The position numbers and the translations under genes are program-made. Shown in pieces: positions 47,065-56,880 of a stretch of DNA of 64,000 nt. Position 1 is the stretch's first letter, and the number at the start of each line of letters is the position of its first letter. Source of the DNA: Mesorhizobium sp. M1E.F.Ca.ET.045.02.1.1 (GTDB lineage Bacteria > Pseudomonadota > Alphaproteobacteria > Rhizobiales > Rhizobiaceae). The notes beneath the pieces were generated by a model. It was given only the letters and a program-made list of their open reading frames with translations. It was not told the DNA's origin and searched no databases. The DNA lies in assembly GCF_003952485.1 (NCBI RefSeq), contig NZ_CP034447.1, forward strand, positions 6,648,501 to 6,712,500. Direction: 5' to 3'.

Positions 47065-47738
47065 ATGACTGAACCATTCGATCCTTCCATCTCGAGCTCT
47101 GACTATCTGGCTTTGGCGTGTGAGCGCCAGCGTGCCGGAACATCCAAGCTGATCGAGGAACTCGCGTGGATGCTGGACTGGGATGGCTACGACTGCGGCC
47201 TCAACAGGGAGCATGTCGCCATCCTGACAGATCCACCCAACTGGAGCGCCGCTGTGCGCGATGAGAACAGGAAACCCAGGGTCTTTCTGGACGCCCGGAT
47301 CAACCAGAAGGGCAATGCGGAAATCAACTGGGCGCGAGGTGACCACAGCATCCTGTATGATGAAGACTTTCTTGCAAGGTATGCGGCCTCGGCCCGATCC
47401 TATGACTCGGTCCCGTCGCGGGGTCTTGGGGAGCTGATGTGGTGGAGGGGCTATGAGCAGCTGGTCAGCAATGTCACTATTCGGAAATCGTCGGCGGCCA
47501 CGGCCTCAACGAGCTCGCGTCCTTTCTTGGCCGGCAGGTGACACTGGTCGGGGCTATGAGGCTCAGCTTCACTTACCAAGTTAACGGTGGCCTCGCCTCG
47601 GTTGACTTCGTGCCGACCATTCCGTTCGATCGCCTGCAGGAGATGATGCAGGAGCGCGGTAGGCGGACGGCGGCAAAGCTGAAAGAGGCACGGGGCCTAC
47701 GCAAGGAGCGAGATGCGGACGGTTGGTCGCCGAAATGA
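47065..47738 (+). pseudogene. hypothetical protein gene with a probable frameshift
   Basis: The first frame (ATG 47065) gives about 140 sensible residues (…WMLDWDGYDCGLNREHVAIL…, LGELMWWRGYEQLVSN), then turns into a Ser/Arg-rich tail and stops at 47541. From about 47485 a different frame reads sensibly, SEIVGGHGLNELASFLGRQV and on through FVPTIPFDRLQEMMQERG to TGA at 47736-47738. The two halves look like one protein of about 220 residues broken near 47470-47490. No family was recognised. Its end overlaps the next gene by 26 bases. Confidence 0.5.
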
Positions 47739-48852
47739 TCGCCGGCAAGGAGTATGTAACCTTGGCCGCCACTACACGCATGTTCTTAGCTTCGTTGGCC
47801 TCTCGGCTCATGGTTGCTCGACCTACGTGTCCTATGCTGTTTCGACGGTGAGCCTCGTTGAAAAGGCTCGCAAGGGCCCTGGCTGGCTGACGGTGGACAG
47901 GAGGTCGATCAACGTCTTCGGCCTCAGCCGAAACCGCATGATCGGATTCAGCCTCCTGACCGGGCCTGGATCCTATCGGTTGGAACTGGTGCCGGCGGAG
48001 CAAGGCGCTGAGGGAGACGCGCTTACGCTACTTCAAAACCTCATGCCGAAGGGCCAATTCGAGCGGCCGGCTCACGCCATCAAGGCAGCTAATCTCAGCC
48101 TTTGGCCAAAACTCTTCGGAGACCGTTTTGCGTTCCTGCAGATCGATGACGAGGACATGGCCGATTTGGTGGGGGACCACCTGTCCGAGGAGGATTCCTG
48201 GCTACGGGCGAGGCTGCTGGACCACCCAAAGCTCGCAATGAACATCCTTGCCGAAATCGACAAGCTGGCAGGCCCGTGGGGTGGCTGGCTCGCTCGCGGT
48301 ACGGATTTCTTTTGGTTCTATGAAAATGGCAGGCGGCTGCCATTGCGGCTGGTGGGTGGCGAACTCATCAATGTGGCAACCCGAACGAAGGTGGCTCGCT
48401 TCGCTGCTCCCGATATCGTCGAGCAACTGGCAAACCGCAGCCTGGTCCCCAACCTGTTCCTCATGTTTCTAGTCTTGTCGATCTTGCCGGGCGTGCGCGC
48501 TCTAGGTGGGAGTCATCAGCCGGTCTATTTTCCCTTAATGCGCTACGTCTTGTACCGAGCGCTGGAAGCCGCCGGGGGGGATAGCGATCTTCGACACGCT
48601 CTCGCGACAGACGACATACCGGGCGCTTGGGGACATCGAGTAATTGAATGCGATGTCGACCCTTTCGAATTAATCCGAAATGAACGCACTTGCGAAACCA
48701 GCGATATCATCGACCGCTTCCGCAATATGCCTTTAACTGAAGCCTGTGGACGCATGACCAGCTTTGTTTCGGACACGTCGTGGCAAGAGCTTCACCGACG
48801 GTTGCAAGAGCAGGTGATCACCACGGCCGATACGGAATGGGCTTTTGCTTAA
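47713..48852 (+). CDS. hypothetical protein, island-encoded
   Basis: Up to 379 residues; the first 30 (Arg/His-rich, overlapping the gene before) may not be translated, and a start near residue 40-50 is possible. The body has good codon usage and blocks such as DEDMADLVGDHLSEEDSWLR and FFWFYENGRRLPLRLVGGEL, a hydrophobic stretch NLFLMFLVLSILPG (about residues 250-265), and the end SWQELHRRLQEQV. The hydrophobic part could be one membrane helix or a buried core helix. No family was recognised. It is the longest intact gene in the low-density region after tRNA-Pro. Confidence 0.55.
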   Translation: MRTVGRRNDRRQGVCNLGRHYTHVLSFVGLSAHGCSTYVSYAVSTVSLVEKARKGPGWLTVDRRSINVFGLSRNRMIGFSLLTGPGSYRLELVPAEQGAEGDALTLLQNLMPKGQFERPAHAIKAANLSLWPKLFGDRFAFLQIDDEDMADLVGDHLSEEDSWLRARLLDHPKLAMNILAEIDKLAGPWGGWLARGTDFFWFYENGRRLPLRLVGGELINVATRTKVARFAAPDIVEQLANRSLVPNLFLMFLVLSILPGVRALGGSHQPVYFPLMRYVLYRALEAAGGDSDLRHALATDDIPGAWGHRVIECDVDPFELIRNERTCETSDIIDRFRNMPLTEACGRMTSFVSDTSWQELHRRLQEQVITTADTEWAFA

Positions 48853-50685
48853 GCAGAGATGCGCCAAACGTCATATACCAGCGATGTATCGAACGTCTGA
48901 TTGGGGCCGTTGAACGAGCCCGCTGCGCGAGATGGGCGCGTGTGGTGAGCAGGGATCACGAGCGGGAGGTCGCGCGCTCGCGTTGAGCGCCGTCCGGAGT
49001 CCCTTTCGACCGGGTGAGAAACTTCTGTTTGCTGCGGCCGGTGCCGGCCTGACCGGCGCAACGCTGAAGGTTGGCGTTTCGTCCAAGGCCTGCGCATTGC
49101 GATAGTGCTGCTTATCCTACCGCCCTGACACTAAGGAACTTCCAGCCGGCCATACCATTCTGCCTCAAACTCGCGCAGGATTGCCCGCGCCGCGAGCAGA
49201 TCGTTGGCTTTTTGGTAGAGCTGATGGTCTGTGAGATTATTCAACTCGCGATCGGCGAAGCGATCAGCTTCGGCCATCCACTCGTCAACGTTACTCCAGA
49301 GCTTGCGTATCGTATCTCCCTCCTGCGGAAGGATGAACGATTAGCCCATCCTAATGTTCTATCTGACCGCCTCAGCTGCAGCTAACCCGCCTTAGATTCG
49401 GGCTTTCAAGGCGGCGCGTTCGGGCCTGAGCAGACAGTTGCTCACACGCAGAGGCCGATCGCCAACCCGCCATAGCGTTCCACGAGTTTCGCGATCCGTA
49501 GGCGAAGGGCGGAAAGAAGCGCCAGGACAACCACCAGTCGGACGGCCATTTGGGACGCTACCAGAACCTCGATCCGAATTTGACTAGCGACAGGTAGAAG
49601 AGCGGATTCCGGCGGCGCCCGCAAGGTGTCCTTCGTTCGCATGCTGCGCACATTAGCCATAGCGCATATACTATCAAACAACCGGTGCCCGTCCCCCGAC
49701 CCACACCGGCCAGGCCCGGCAGAGTGCTGGCCTACCCCGCCAGTTTGCCGGGCCGCTATGGCTTGGCCTGCTCGTGAATCCGTAAGGCCAGGCCCCTTCA
49801 TTCGCATGACGGAATGCTCTCCCGAGAGCTGATATAAATGCGCCCAGCCGGTGCGCGGTTTTGTTGGTAGTTCCAGCCACCGGTCGGCCCGGCGGGTCTT
49901 CCTGAACTGGCTTGCCGGGCCGCTCCCGCTTCAAGGCGTCCAGCCTTTGCGCTTGCTCGGCGTCACCGCATCGTTGCTGAAATGCAGGTTGCGGTCATCG
50001 CGGCCGGCGTCGCGGCATTCATGGCAATAGAGCACCATGCAAGCTTGGACGTGTTCCCGCAAGAACCGATTCCTGGAGAAAGCGCCTACCGCAAACTCGA
50101 CAAACGTGACGCTCACAGCGCACGCGGCCTACATGACCGACGACGCCCATGAGGAGCTGTGGCGCAGGACACTTGCCGGGCTCGACGCATCAGCGACGGC
50201 TTCACCAGGTCCGTCAAACCTCAGCCAGAGACGAGGCGGCGGACCAAATCTGGCGCGCTCGTGACCTGCATTTTGCGGGACCAGGTGGGTAGACTGATGT
50301 TGAGCGTACGGGCGACTTCCTTGCCCGTGTGAGCCTTGATCAGCAAGGCGGCGACATCCCATCCGTCGCGTCAACGACATGCAGACGGAACGATCTTGCT
50401 TCGACGAACGCGTCGGTTCGTCGAATTCAATGCGTATCCTGGTGCGCATTCTGGGCGTATTAATCAAAGGGGCGAAGATATGGGACCGTCATTCCTTCCG
50501 ATCCCCAGGGAGCAATATCAGACCATGACTTCGAGCCGGAACTGAGGAGAAAAATCCCGGGCAGACTTCTCACCGTTCGGCATCTCGACGCCTTCGATTA
50601 CACCGTCTCGCGCACCTCGCCCCTTTGGCTTGAAAAGACTGCGTCGTTCCTAGACGACTGGGAAGATGACGTCAGCTTCGAGACT
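48853..50685. other. low-coding-density, probably decayed region
   Basis: Apart from one short gene (49131-49277), no intact gene is seen. Possible remnants are a 72-codon minus frame with hydrophobic character (49442-49660), a 61-codon minus frame with a CHEC pair (49931-50116), a minus-strand LuxR/HTH-like fragment around 50250-50370 (AALLIKAHTGKEVARTLNIS), and a plus-strand open stretch 50482-50685 that reads like protein (LRRKIPGRLL…, DDWEDDVSFE) but has no start. I could not assign any of these. Confidence 0.45.
49131..49277 (-). CDS. short hypothetical protein, possibly 5'-truncated
   Basis: A minus-strand frame gives MAEADRFADRELNNLTDHQL then YQKANDLLAARAILREFEAE and a short end, 48 residues, strongly helical and charged. 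The frame is open about 20 codons further upstream (IRKLWSNVDEW), and AGGAGG lies there before an ATA codon, so the original start may be lost or unusual. No family was recognised. Confidence 0.45.
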   Translation of the reverse strand: MAEADRFADRELNNLTDHQLYQKANDLLAARAILREFEAEWYGRLEVP

Positions 50686-51399
50686 TCAGACTCCACCCAT
50701 GTAAATGTCCATAATCTGACGGTCGTCGCGTACGTCTTGCGGGCTGCCCTCGAAGCGTTTCGAGCCGGCGGCCAAGATGTAGAGCTTGTCTGCGATCGGC
50801 ATGGCTTCACGGATGTTCTGCTCGACCATCAATATGCCGATTCCTTGCTTCGTCAGCGTGGTGATGCGCTCCAGCGTCTCGATCACCATGGCCGGCGATA
50901 GGCCGGCGGAAGGCTCGTCGAGCAGGATAAAGCGCGGCTCCGAAACCAGCGCGCGGGCCAGCGACAGCATCGCCTGCTCGCCGCCCGACAACGCGCCGGC
51001 CGCCGTTTTGCGCCGCCGAGCCAGCGACGGATACTGGCCGATCAATGTCTCGATGCGCCTTTCCACCAGCCGCTTGTCGGCGATAGCGTAACCACCCATG
51101 CGCAGGTTCTCCATCACCGTCAGGCGCGGGAACACGCCGCCGCCCTGCGGCATCAGCACCAGCCCCTGCCGTACCACCTCGTGCACTGGCAGATTGGACA
51201 GCACGGTCTCGCCAAGGCGGGCGGCGCCGCTCCACACCGGCAGCGCCCCGGCGATGGCCTTTAGCAATGTGGATTTGCCGCAGCCGTTCGGCCCGAAGAT
51301 GCAAGTGATTTTCCCGAGCTCGGCCGTTAACGAGATGCCATGAACGATCTCCTGTTTGCCGTAGCCGGTGACGATGTTCTCGGAGGCCAGCGTGCTCAT
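50686..51399 (-). CDS. livF: branched-chain amino acid-type ABC transporter, second ATP-binding protein
   Basis: A 237-residue ABC ATPase of the LivF subfamily. Walker A is GPNGCGKST, the signature is LSGGEQAMLSLARAL, and Walker B is FILLDEPSAGLS. It ends directly, without the long regulatory tail of other classes. The ATG overlaps the livG stop by four bases. With LivG it powers uptake of branched-chain amino acids, amides, urea or related solutes. It is the last gene of the operon. Confidence 0.93.
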   Translation of the reverse strand: MSTLASENIVTGYGKQEIVHGISLTAELGKITCIFGPNGCGKSTLLKAIAGALPVWSGAARLGETVLSNLPVHEVVRQGLVLMPQGGGVFPRLTVMENLRMGGYAIADKRLVERRIETLIGQYPSLARRRKTAAGALSGGEQAMLSLARALVSEPRFILLDEPSAGLSPAMVIETLERITTLTKQGIGILMVEQNIREAMPIADKLYILAAGSKRFEGSPQDVRDDRQIMDIYMGGV

Positions 51400-52133
51400 T
51401 GCGGGCGCCCCAGGTAGGTTTGCATGACTTCAGAATTGCGCACGATGTCCTCGAAGGCGCCGCTGGTTACCACCCGTCCCGAATCCATGACGATGATTCG
51501 GTCGCAGACGTTGCGAACCATCTCCATGTCATGTTCGATGACGAGGAAGGACACGCCCTGTTCGCGGAGACGGGCAATCGCTTCCAGGATGATCTTGCGG
51601 ATGTTGGGGTGGACTCCTGCCGTTACCTCGTCGAGCAGGATCAGCGATGCCTGCCGCATGACGGCGCGGCCAAATTCCAGCAGCTTCTGCTGACCACCGG
51701 ACAAGTCCGAGGCGCGATTGTCGGCAACATGCTCGAGCCTGAGGAGGGAAAGGGTCTCGGCCGCGCGCTCGTGTGCGCCCTGCCAGTGACCTTCCGCCGC
51801 TGCCGCAAGAAGGTTCTCAGTCACCGTCATATTGTCGAACAGGGCCGGGATCTGGAAGGTACGGGCGAGGCCGAGCCGGGCGATCCTGTGCGCGCTCATT
51901 CCGGCGACGGCATGGCCGTCGAAGCGGATCTCGCCCTTGTCCGGCATCACCGCGCCGGAGACGAGGCTGAACAGCGTCGATTTTCCGCAGCCGTTGGGGC
52001 CGATGAGTCCGGCGATCTCGCGCCGCCCGACCGCCAGCTCGACGCCGTTGGCGGCCTTGATGCCGCCGAAATGCTTAAAGAGCCCACGCACGCTCAGGAT
52101 CGGATCGGCTGCCGACTGCATCCCGCCGCTCAT
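51396..52133 (-). CDS. livG: branched-chain amino acid-type ABC transporter, first ATP-binding protein
   Basis: A 245-residue ABC ATPase of the LivG subfamily from ATG 52133. Walker A is GPNGCGKST, the signature is LSGGQQKLLEFGRA, and Walker B is LILLDEVTAGVHP. The frame is open far upstream, but that part is a shifted reading of livM. The start overlaps the livM stop as ATGA. Confidence 0.93.
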   Translation of the reverse strand: MSGGMQSAADPILSVRGLFKHFGGIKAANGVELAVGRREIAGLIGPNGCGKSTLFSLVSGAVMPDKGEIRFDGHAVAGMSAHRIARLGLARTFQIPALFDNMTVTENLLAAAAEGHWQGAHERAAETLSLLRLEHVADNRASDLSGGQQKLLEFGRAVMRQASLILLDEVTAGVHPNIRKIILEAIARLREQGVSFLVIEHDMEMVRNVCDRIIVMDSGRVVTSGAFEDIVRNSEVMQTYLGRPQ

Positions 52134-53122
52134 GGGTGCCCTCCCCCACCGCTGCCGGCCAGCTTGTCCAGGACCTTGTCCAGCGCGTCGTTCTTGCGCC
52201 TTGCGAACAGCCCGGCGATGCCGTTCGGCAGAAACAGCACCACCAAGACGATGGCGGTGCCGAGGATGGCGATGTAGAAGGCGGTGTCGCCCCAATACAT
52301 CCAAATCAGCCGGTTCACGACGAACAACGCGACGCCGCCGATGGCCGGTCCCCACAGTGTGCCCAGGCCGCCCAGCAACACCATCACCACCATCTGGTCG
52401 GTGATGTCGCCGCCGAAAACAGACTTCGGATTGATGAAGGTGACCCAGTAAGCGAAGATGGCGCCGAAGACGGACGCCGTGACAGCGCTGAGCACGAAAG
52501 TCTGCAGCTTGACCAGGGCCGTGTTGATGCCCATCGCCTCTGCCGCTGGCTCGTGGTCGCGTAGCGCCTTCACCTTCAGCCCGAAGCGGGAACGCTCGAA
52601 CAGCGCCCAGGTGAGGAAGTACGTCAGCGCGGCAGCACCGACCATGGCGAAATAGAAGAAGCGTTCGTTGAGATACGGGGGCAGTCCGATACCACCGATG
52701 CCGCCGGTGAAGTCCATCGCCGAAGCGAACTGGATCAGCACCTCGGCAAAGGCCCAGGTGGCGATGGCGAAGTAGGCGCCACGCAGCCTCAGTGTCGGTG
52801 CGCCGATGATGATCGCGCACAATGCGGTCACCACCATGCCGGCGGGAATGGTAGCCGAGAAAGGCAAGCCGAACGGATCGCCCATCAGGAACGCGGTCAC
52901 ATAGGCGCCGAGACCGAAAAAGGCCGACTGGCCGAAATTGATGTAGCCGGCATATCCGCCCAGCATATTCCATGAGCAAGCGAGCCCCGCCCACATCAGC
53001 GCGCCAGTGGCAATGCGCAGCCAGTAATTATTCACCGTCCAGGGCAGGACGCCTAGCACGACGATGATGATGGCGAGGAGAACGAGGCCTCGCCATTGCG
53101 GGTTGGTCGGTAACAGCGCCAT
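52130..53122 (-). CDS. livM: branched-chain amino acid-type ABC transporter, permease
   Basis: A 330-residue inner-membrane protein with about ten hydrophobic helices. LivM family marks are GGYAGYINFGQSAFFGLGAY and the cytoplasmic coupling loop SRFGLKVKALRDHEPAAEAMG. It forms the channel with LivH. One base separates it from livH. Confidence 0.93.
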   Translation of the reverse strand: MALLPTNPQWRGLVLLAIIIVVLGVLPWTVNNYWLRIATGALMWAGLACSWNMLGGYAGYINFGQSAFFGLGAYVTAFLMGDPFGLPFSATIPAGMVVTALCAIIIGAPTLRLRGAYFAIATWAFAEVLIQFASAMDFTGGIGGIGLPPYLNERFFYFAMVGAAALTYFLTWALFERSRFGLKVKALRDHEPAAEAMGINTALVKLQTFVLSAVTASVFGAIFAYWVTFINPKSVFGGDITDQMVVMVLLGGLGTLWGPAIGGVALFVVNRLIWMYWGDTAFYIAILGTAIVLVVLFLPNGIAGLFARRKNDALDKVLDKLAGSGGGGHP

Positions 53123-53123
53123 A

Positions 53124-53996
53124 TCAGAGTCCCCGCCGCAAGATCCCGCGCGGGGATATCAAAAGAACTAAAAACAGCGTGGTGAAGATCGCCAGCAGCG
53201 AATAGCTGGAACCGACATAGGTCGAGACGAAAGCTTCGATGACGCCCAGCAAAAGCGCCGCCACCAGCGCGCCCTCGACTGAACCCAGACCCGCAAGCAC
53301 GGCCACGAAGAAGGCAAACAGTGTGTAGCGCAAGCCGACCTCAGGATTGACCGAATAGATCGCCCCCATCAGGACACCGGCCATGGCGGTGATGCCGGCA
53401 TAGAGGCCATAGACATTGGCGCTCAAACGCCCGATGTTGACGCCCATCAGCGCGGCGTTGTGCCGGTTCTCGGCAGTCGCGCGGATCGCCAGTCCGTAGC
53501 GGGTGCGATAGAGAAACAGGAAGAGCCCGCCGGCGATCGCCGCGGCGAACACTGCCGCCACAACCCGGATCAACGGAACCGTGACCGGGCCGATCGCCAG
53601 GCTTTCGCCGCTCAGCGTGGTTGTGACGTTGCGGGTATTGAAGCCCCACGCTGTCAGCATGCCGCCGCGCAGTAGCGTGAACAAGCCGAAGCTGAGCGCC
53701 AGAGCCATCAACTCCGGCCGCGCCGTGCGGCTTTTACGAACATTGTAAAGCACCGGGCCGATCAGATAGCCGAGGGCACCGAACACGACGAAAGCCAGCG
53801 GGATCGCGATGAAGCCGTCGAGGCCGAGCCATGCGGTGATATAGTAGCCGAGATAGCCGCCCAGCACGACCCACCCGCCGACCGCGAAGTCGATGACGTG
53901 CAACACGCCGAAGGCGAGCTGGAAGGCGATGGTAAAGGTGGCGATGACACCGCCGATGAGAAGGCCATTCAGCAAGGTCTGGAGAAAAAGATCCAA
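53124..53996 (-). CDS. livH: branched-chain amino acid-type ABC transporter, permease
   Basis: A 290-residue membrane protein with about eight hydrophobic helices. It has the LivH opening LLNGLLIGGVIATFTIAFQL and the coupling loop TRYGLAIRATAENRHNAALMG. It pairs with LivM. It lies about 160 bases after the binding-protein gene on the same strand. Confidence 0.93.
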   Translation of the reverse strand: MDLFLQTLLNGLLIGGVIATFTIAFQLAFGVLHVIDFAVGGWVVLGGYLGYYITAWLGLDGFIAIPLAFVVFGALGYLIGPVLYNVRKSRTARPELMALALSFGLFTLLRGGMLTAWGFNTRNVTTTLSGESLAIGPVTVPLIRVVAAVFAAAIAGGLFLFLYRTRYGLAIRATAENRHNAALMGVNIGRLSANVYGLYAGITAMAGVLMGAIYSVNPEVGLRYTLFAFFVAVLAGLGSVEGALVAALLLGVIEAFVSTYVGSSYSLLAIFTTLFLVLLISPRGILRRGL

Positions 53997-54155
53997 GGCG
54001 GCATCCGTTTTTCGTCAGGGAACGGGAAGGTGGATTATTCTGGCAAGCCCGGATGGGCGAAGCGGAACGGTCCATCGTTTTAAAGCTATACGCAATCGGT
54101 GCCGCACCCATCGGCAGATGCGGGCGGCGAAACCGTCCGCATCTGCCCGGCACGC

Positions 54156-55427
54156 CTATTTCCAGGCCGGCAGTGGGTAGATGTAGTCGGCTGCCGCAGC
54201 CTCCTTCGGCCCGACCGCGACGGTCTTGCCGCCCTGGATCTGGACCAGGACAGGCACGGGCTGGATGTTGTCGTGGTAGTGCGGGCCGTCCTTCTCGAAC
54301 TTGATCGGCCCGTAGAAGGTCTGGATGTCGGTTTCGGCGATAGCATCCTTCAACGCCACCCGGTTCTCCGGCGTCAGCGCCGGCTTCTTGCCCAAGCGCT
54401 TCAGCGCATCGCCCAGCACCAGACCGCTGGCCGCGCAGGCGGCGGCCGTATAGTCCGGCTCGCCTCCCAATTTCTTCTGCGCTATCTGGGCGAAGTCCTT
54501 GGCCGTGCCGAATACGTCGTCCTTGTAGGACACGGTAGGCAGCCATACCACCACGCCCGTCGTGCCGTCGGCATCGGCGCCGAGCGCCTGGGCGAAGGCC
54601 GGATTGGTGATGCCGTAGTGCATGATCAGCGCCTTCGGCCGGTAGTTCAGCGACTTCGAGGTCTTGACCACATTGATCAGTACCTCCTCATGGCCACCGA
54701 CCGCGATGATGTCGGGATTGAGCGCCGCGATCTTGGAGATGACCGGCGTGAGGTCCCCTTCCGGCGGTACCAGCTCGTAGGTGGCCAGTTCGAGGCCGGC
54801 GGCCTTGGCGCCGTCGCGAAAACCTTCGCCCGTCTCCTTCGAGAACGGTTCGTTGACGCTAATCACAGCCACGGTCTTCGCGGCCGGTTTGGAAAGCTTC
54901 GCCAGCACGCCGAGCGACAGGCCCGAAGTTGTATCGACCGCCGGGATAATGCCGAAATTGAACTCAGGCCTCGCCTTCCAGACATTGGGCGATTCGGCCG
55001 AACCAGAGATCATTGGCACCTGGTACTTCTGGCAGATCGGCTGTACGGCAATGGTCGAGCCGCTGGTGTAGGGACCGAACAGCACATCGACCCCGTTTTG
55101 CACGATCAGCCGCTCGGCGGCGTCTGCACCGGTCGCTGGGCTGCTCTGGTCGTCGCCGTAGAACATCTCGACCTTGAAGCGGTCACCAGCTACCTCTACG
55201 CCGCCCTTGGCGTTGATCGCGTCCGCCCAAAGGTCATAGCCCTGTTTGGTCAGGTTGCCGCCAAGAATGTTCTCGCCCGAGAGCGAGGTAATCACGCCGG
55301 CCTTGAAGGTCGCGGCTTGGGCGCGCGCCGTTCGCACGAACGGCATGCCCAGTGCACCGGCCGTGACGGCCATGGCGCTGCCGCCAAGGAACCGACGGCG
55401 CGAGAAAGAACGGTCGATTGGAGCCAT
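54156..55427 (-). CDS. ABC transporter periplasmic binding protein, Leu/Ile/Val/amide type, Tat-exported
   Basis: A 423-residue protein from ATG 55427. A twin-arginine signal (FSRRRFLGG, hydrophobic run, cleavage near ARAQA at about residue 36) precedes a type I periplasmic-binding fold (FKAGVITSLSGENILGG, GVDVLFGPYTSGST). This is the Peripla_BP_6 family, whose ligands include branched-chain amino acids, amides, urea and aromatic acids. It is the first gene of the five-gene importer operon. Tat export is found in some members and suggests folding before export. Ligand is unknown; a broken gabD-like gene lies upstream. Confidence 0.92.
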   Translation of the reverse strand: MAPIDRSFSRRRFLGGSAMAVTAGALGMPFVRTARAQAATFKAGVITSLSGENILGGNLTKQGYDLWADAINAKGGVEVAGDRFKVEMFYGDDQSSPATGADAAERLIVQNGVDVLFGPYTSGSTIAVQPICQKYQVPMISGSAESPNVWKARPEFNFGIIPAVDTTSGLSLGVLAKLSKPAAKTVAVISVNEPFSKETGEGFRDGAKAAGLELATYELVPPEGDLTPVISKIAALNPDIIAVGGHEEVLINVVKTSKSLNYRPKALIMHYGITNPAFAQALGADADGTTGVVVWLPTVSYKDDVFGTAKDFAQIAQKKLGGEPDYTAAACAASGLVLGDALKRLGKKPALTPENRVALKDAIAETDIQTFYGPIKFEKDGPHYHDNIQPVPVLVQIQGGKTVAVGPKEAAAADYIYPLPAWK

Positions 55428-55892
55428 TTTGCAAATCCTCCCTTGCTTGTCATGGCGGTGATGCCGTTTTCGATAACTTTCCATCGATGGTCCAATTGGA
55501 AACTCGGTGGCACTTTTACTTCGTCTTGGGCAGCGCCCGGTCGCTCAGTGTCGAAGCCGGTTTCAAATGAAGACGACTCTCCTCATCGGCCAATCTCGCG
55601 AGCAGCTTGAATTCACACTCCCTTCATGCGGACGAGATCGATTTGACGTACACGGACTCCAGCCCGACAGGCCGATCGTGCGAGACCTAACTCGATCGCC
55701 GGTTCGCCAAATCCATATATAGCTCCCGACCTGGCAGTTCCCATATCTGAGCCGTCGCCTGGACAATTTTCTCCTCCTTGCAGTCTTTCTGTCAGGCGGC
55801 GGAATTTTGGGGCCATTTTGCTCGCAAATTTTGCCATATGTGAGCGCAGTGCCGGCCGTTTTCGATCCCAGTTGCCGGGTCTGGTCATGTCG
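55428..55892. other. control region upstream of the importer operon
   Basis: No coding frame with protein character was seen. The stretch should hold the promoter of the minus-strand importer operon; no clear operator palindrome was recognised. Confidence 0.4.
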
Positions 55893-56640
55893 CTACCAGT
55901 TGGTCGCGATGTATTTTGGTTGGAGATATTCAAGCAGGCCATGATGCCCTCCCTCCCGGCCGAGCCCGCTTTGCTTCATCCCTCCAAACGGCGCTGCCGG
56001 GTCCGAGACTACGCCCCGATTGATGCCGACCATCCCACTTTCGATACGTTCGGCGACGCTCAGGGCGCGCCTGAGATCACCACTGAAGACGTAGGATATG
56101 AGGCCATACTCGGTTTCGTTCGCTAGCCGTACAGCCTCGTCTTCCGTATCGAAGGGCGATACCGCTGCGACTGGTCCAAAGATCTCCTCCTTCGCAATAT
56201 CGGAATCGTGAGATACGTCAGCAAGCACTGTAGGAGGATAGAAGAAGCCCTCGCCAGACCCCGGTTTACCGCCCGTTTCGATACGCGCCCCACGGGCAAC
56301 GGCATCCTTCAATAAGCGATCGACCTTCTCCACCGCGGTCGCTGTAATAAGGTCCGAGCTGGGTCTTCGCTTCAAGACCCGGCCCCACTGAAAGCGACGA
56401 CATTTCCTCGGTAAGGCGGCGGACAAATGCGTCGTAGATGCCGCGCTGGACATCGAAGCGATTCGCTGCAGTGCAGGCTTCTCCGCCGTTGCGCATCTTG
56501 GCGACCATGGCGCCGGCTATGGCATCCTCCAGATCCGCATCATCGAACACGATAAAAGGAGCGTTGCCACCGAGTTCCATCGACAACTGATGACCCGGTT
56601 GGCGGCCTCGCGCAGCAGGATCCGTTGCGGGCCGCCGCCA
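55893..56640 (-). pseudogene. truncated, frameshifted succinate-semialdehyde dehydrogenase-like gene
   Basis: On the minus strand three frames give consecutive pieces of one NAD(P)-dependent aldehyde dehydrogenase: ILLREAANRV (about 56620), then [20 protein letters not shown] with the catalytic Glu and GGEACTAANRFDVQ with the Cys (to about 56350), then TATAVEKVDRLLKDAV through EEIFGPVAAVSPF and PFGGMKQSGLGREGG to the stop at 55893. Frameshifts lie near 56590 and 56350, and the first roughly 240 residues are missing. The pattern is that of GabD. The gene is not functional. Confidence 0.85.
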
Positions 56641-56880
56641 CTACCAATTGATGGAACGCGGCGGGCGCCGCCGCCTCCAAAGACGACCCCACCGATTCCC
56701 GTCGGGCCGCCCGTAAATCAGCGCAAAACACGCGAACGATCCGGCGAGAGAACGGCGAGACTCTACTGCCCCATATTGAGCGCATCCGTAACAGCGGCCG
56801 ATCGTCAGCAAACGACCTTGCCGCTCTCTGACCGGCAACCTTCGCCTTGTCCTGGCGTTGGGTTTGACGAGGCTAAACGC

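Noticed and set aside
51396..52994. A livG with a 287-residue extra N-terminal domain
   Set aside because: The extension is a shifted reading of livM; the true LivG starts at 52133 with an ATGA overlap.
55893..56586. Two separate aldehyde dehydrogenase genes
   Set aside because: The frames give consecutive, non-redundant parts of one enzyme and lack the N-terminal half, so this is one pseudogene.
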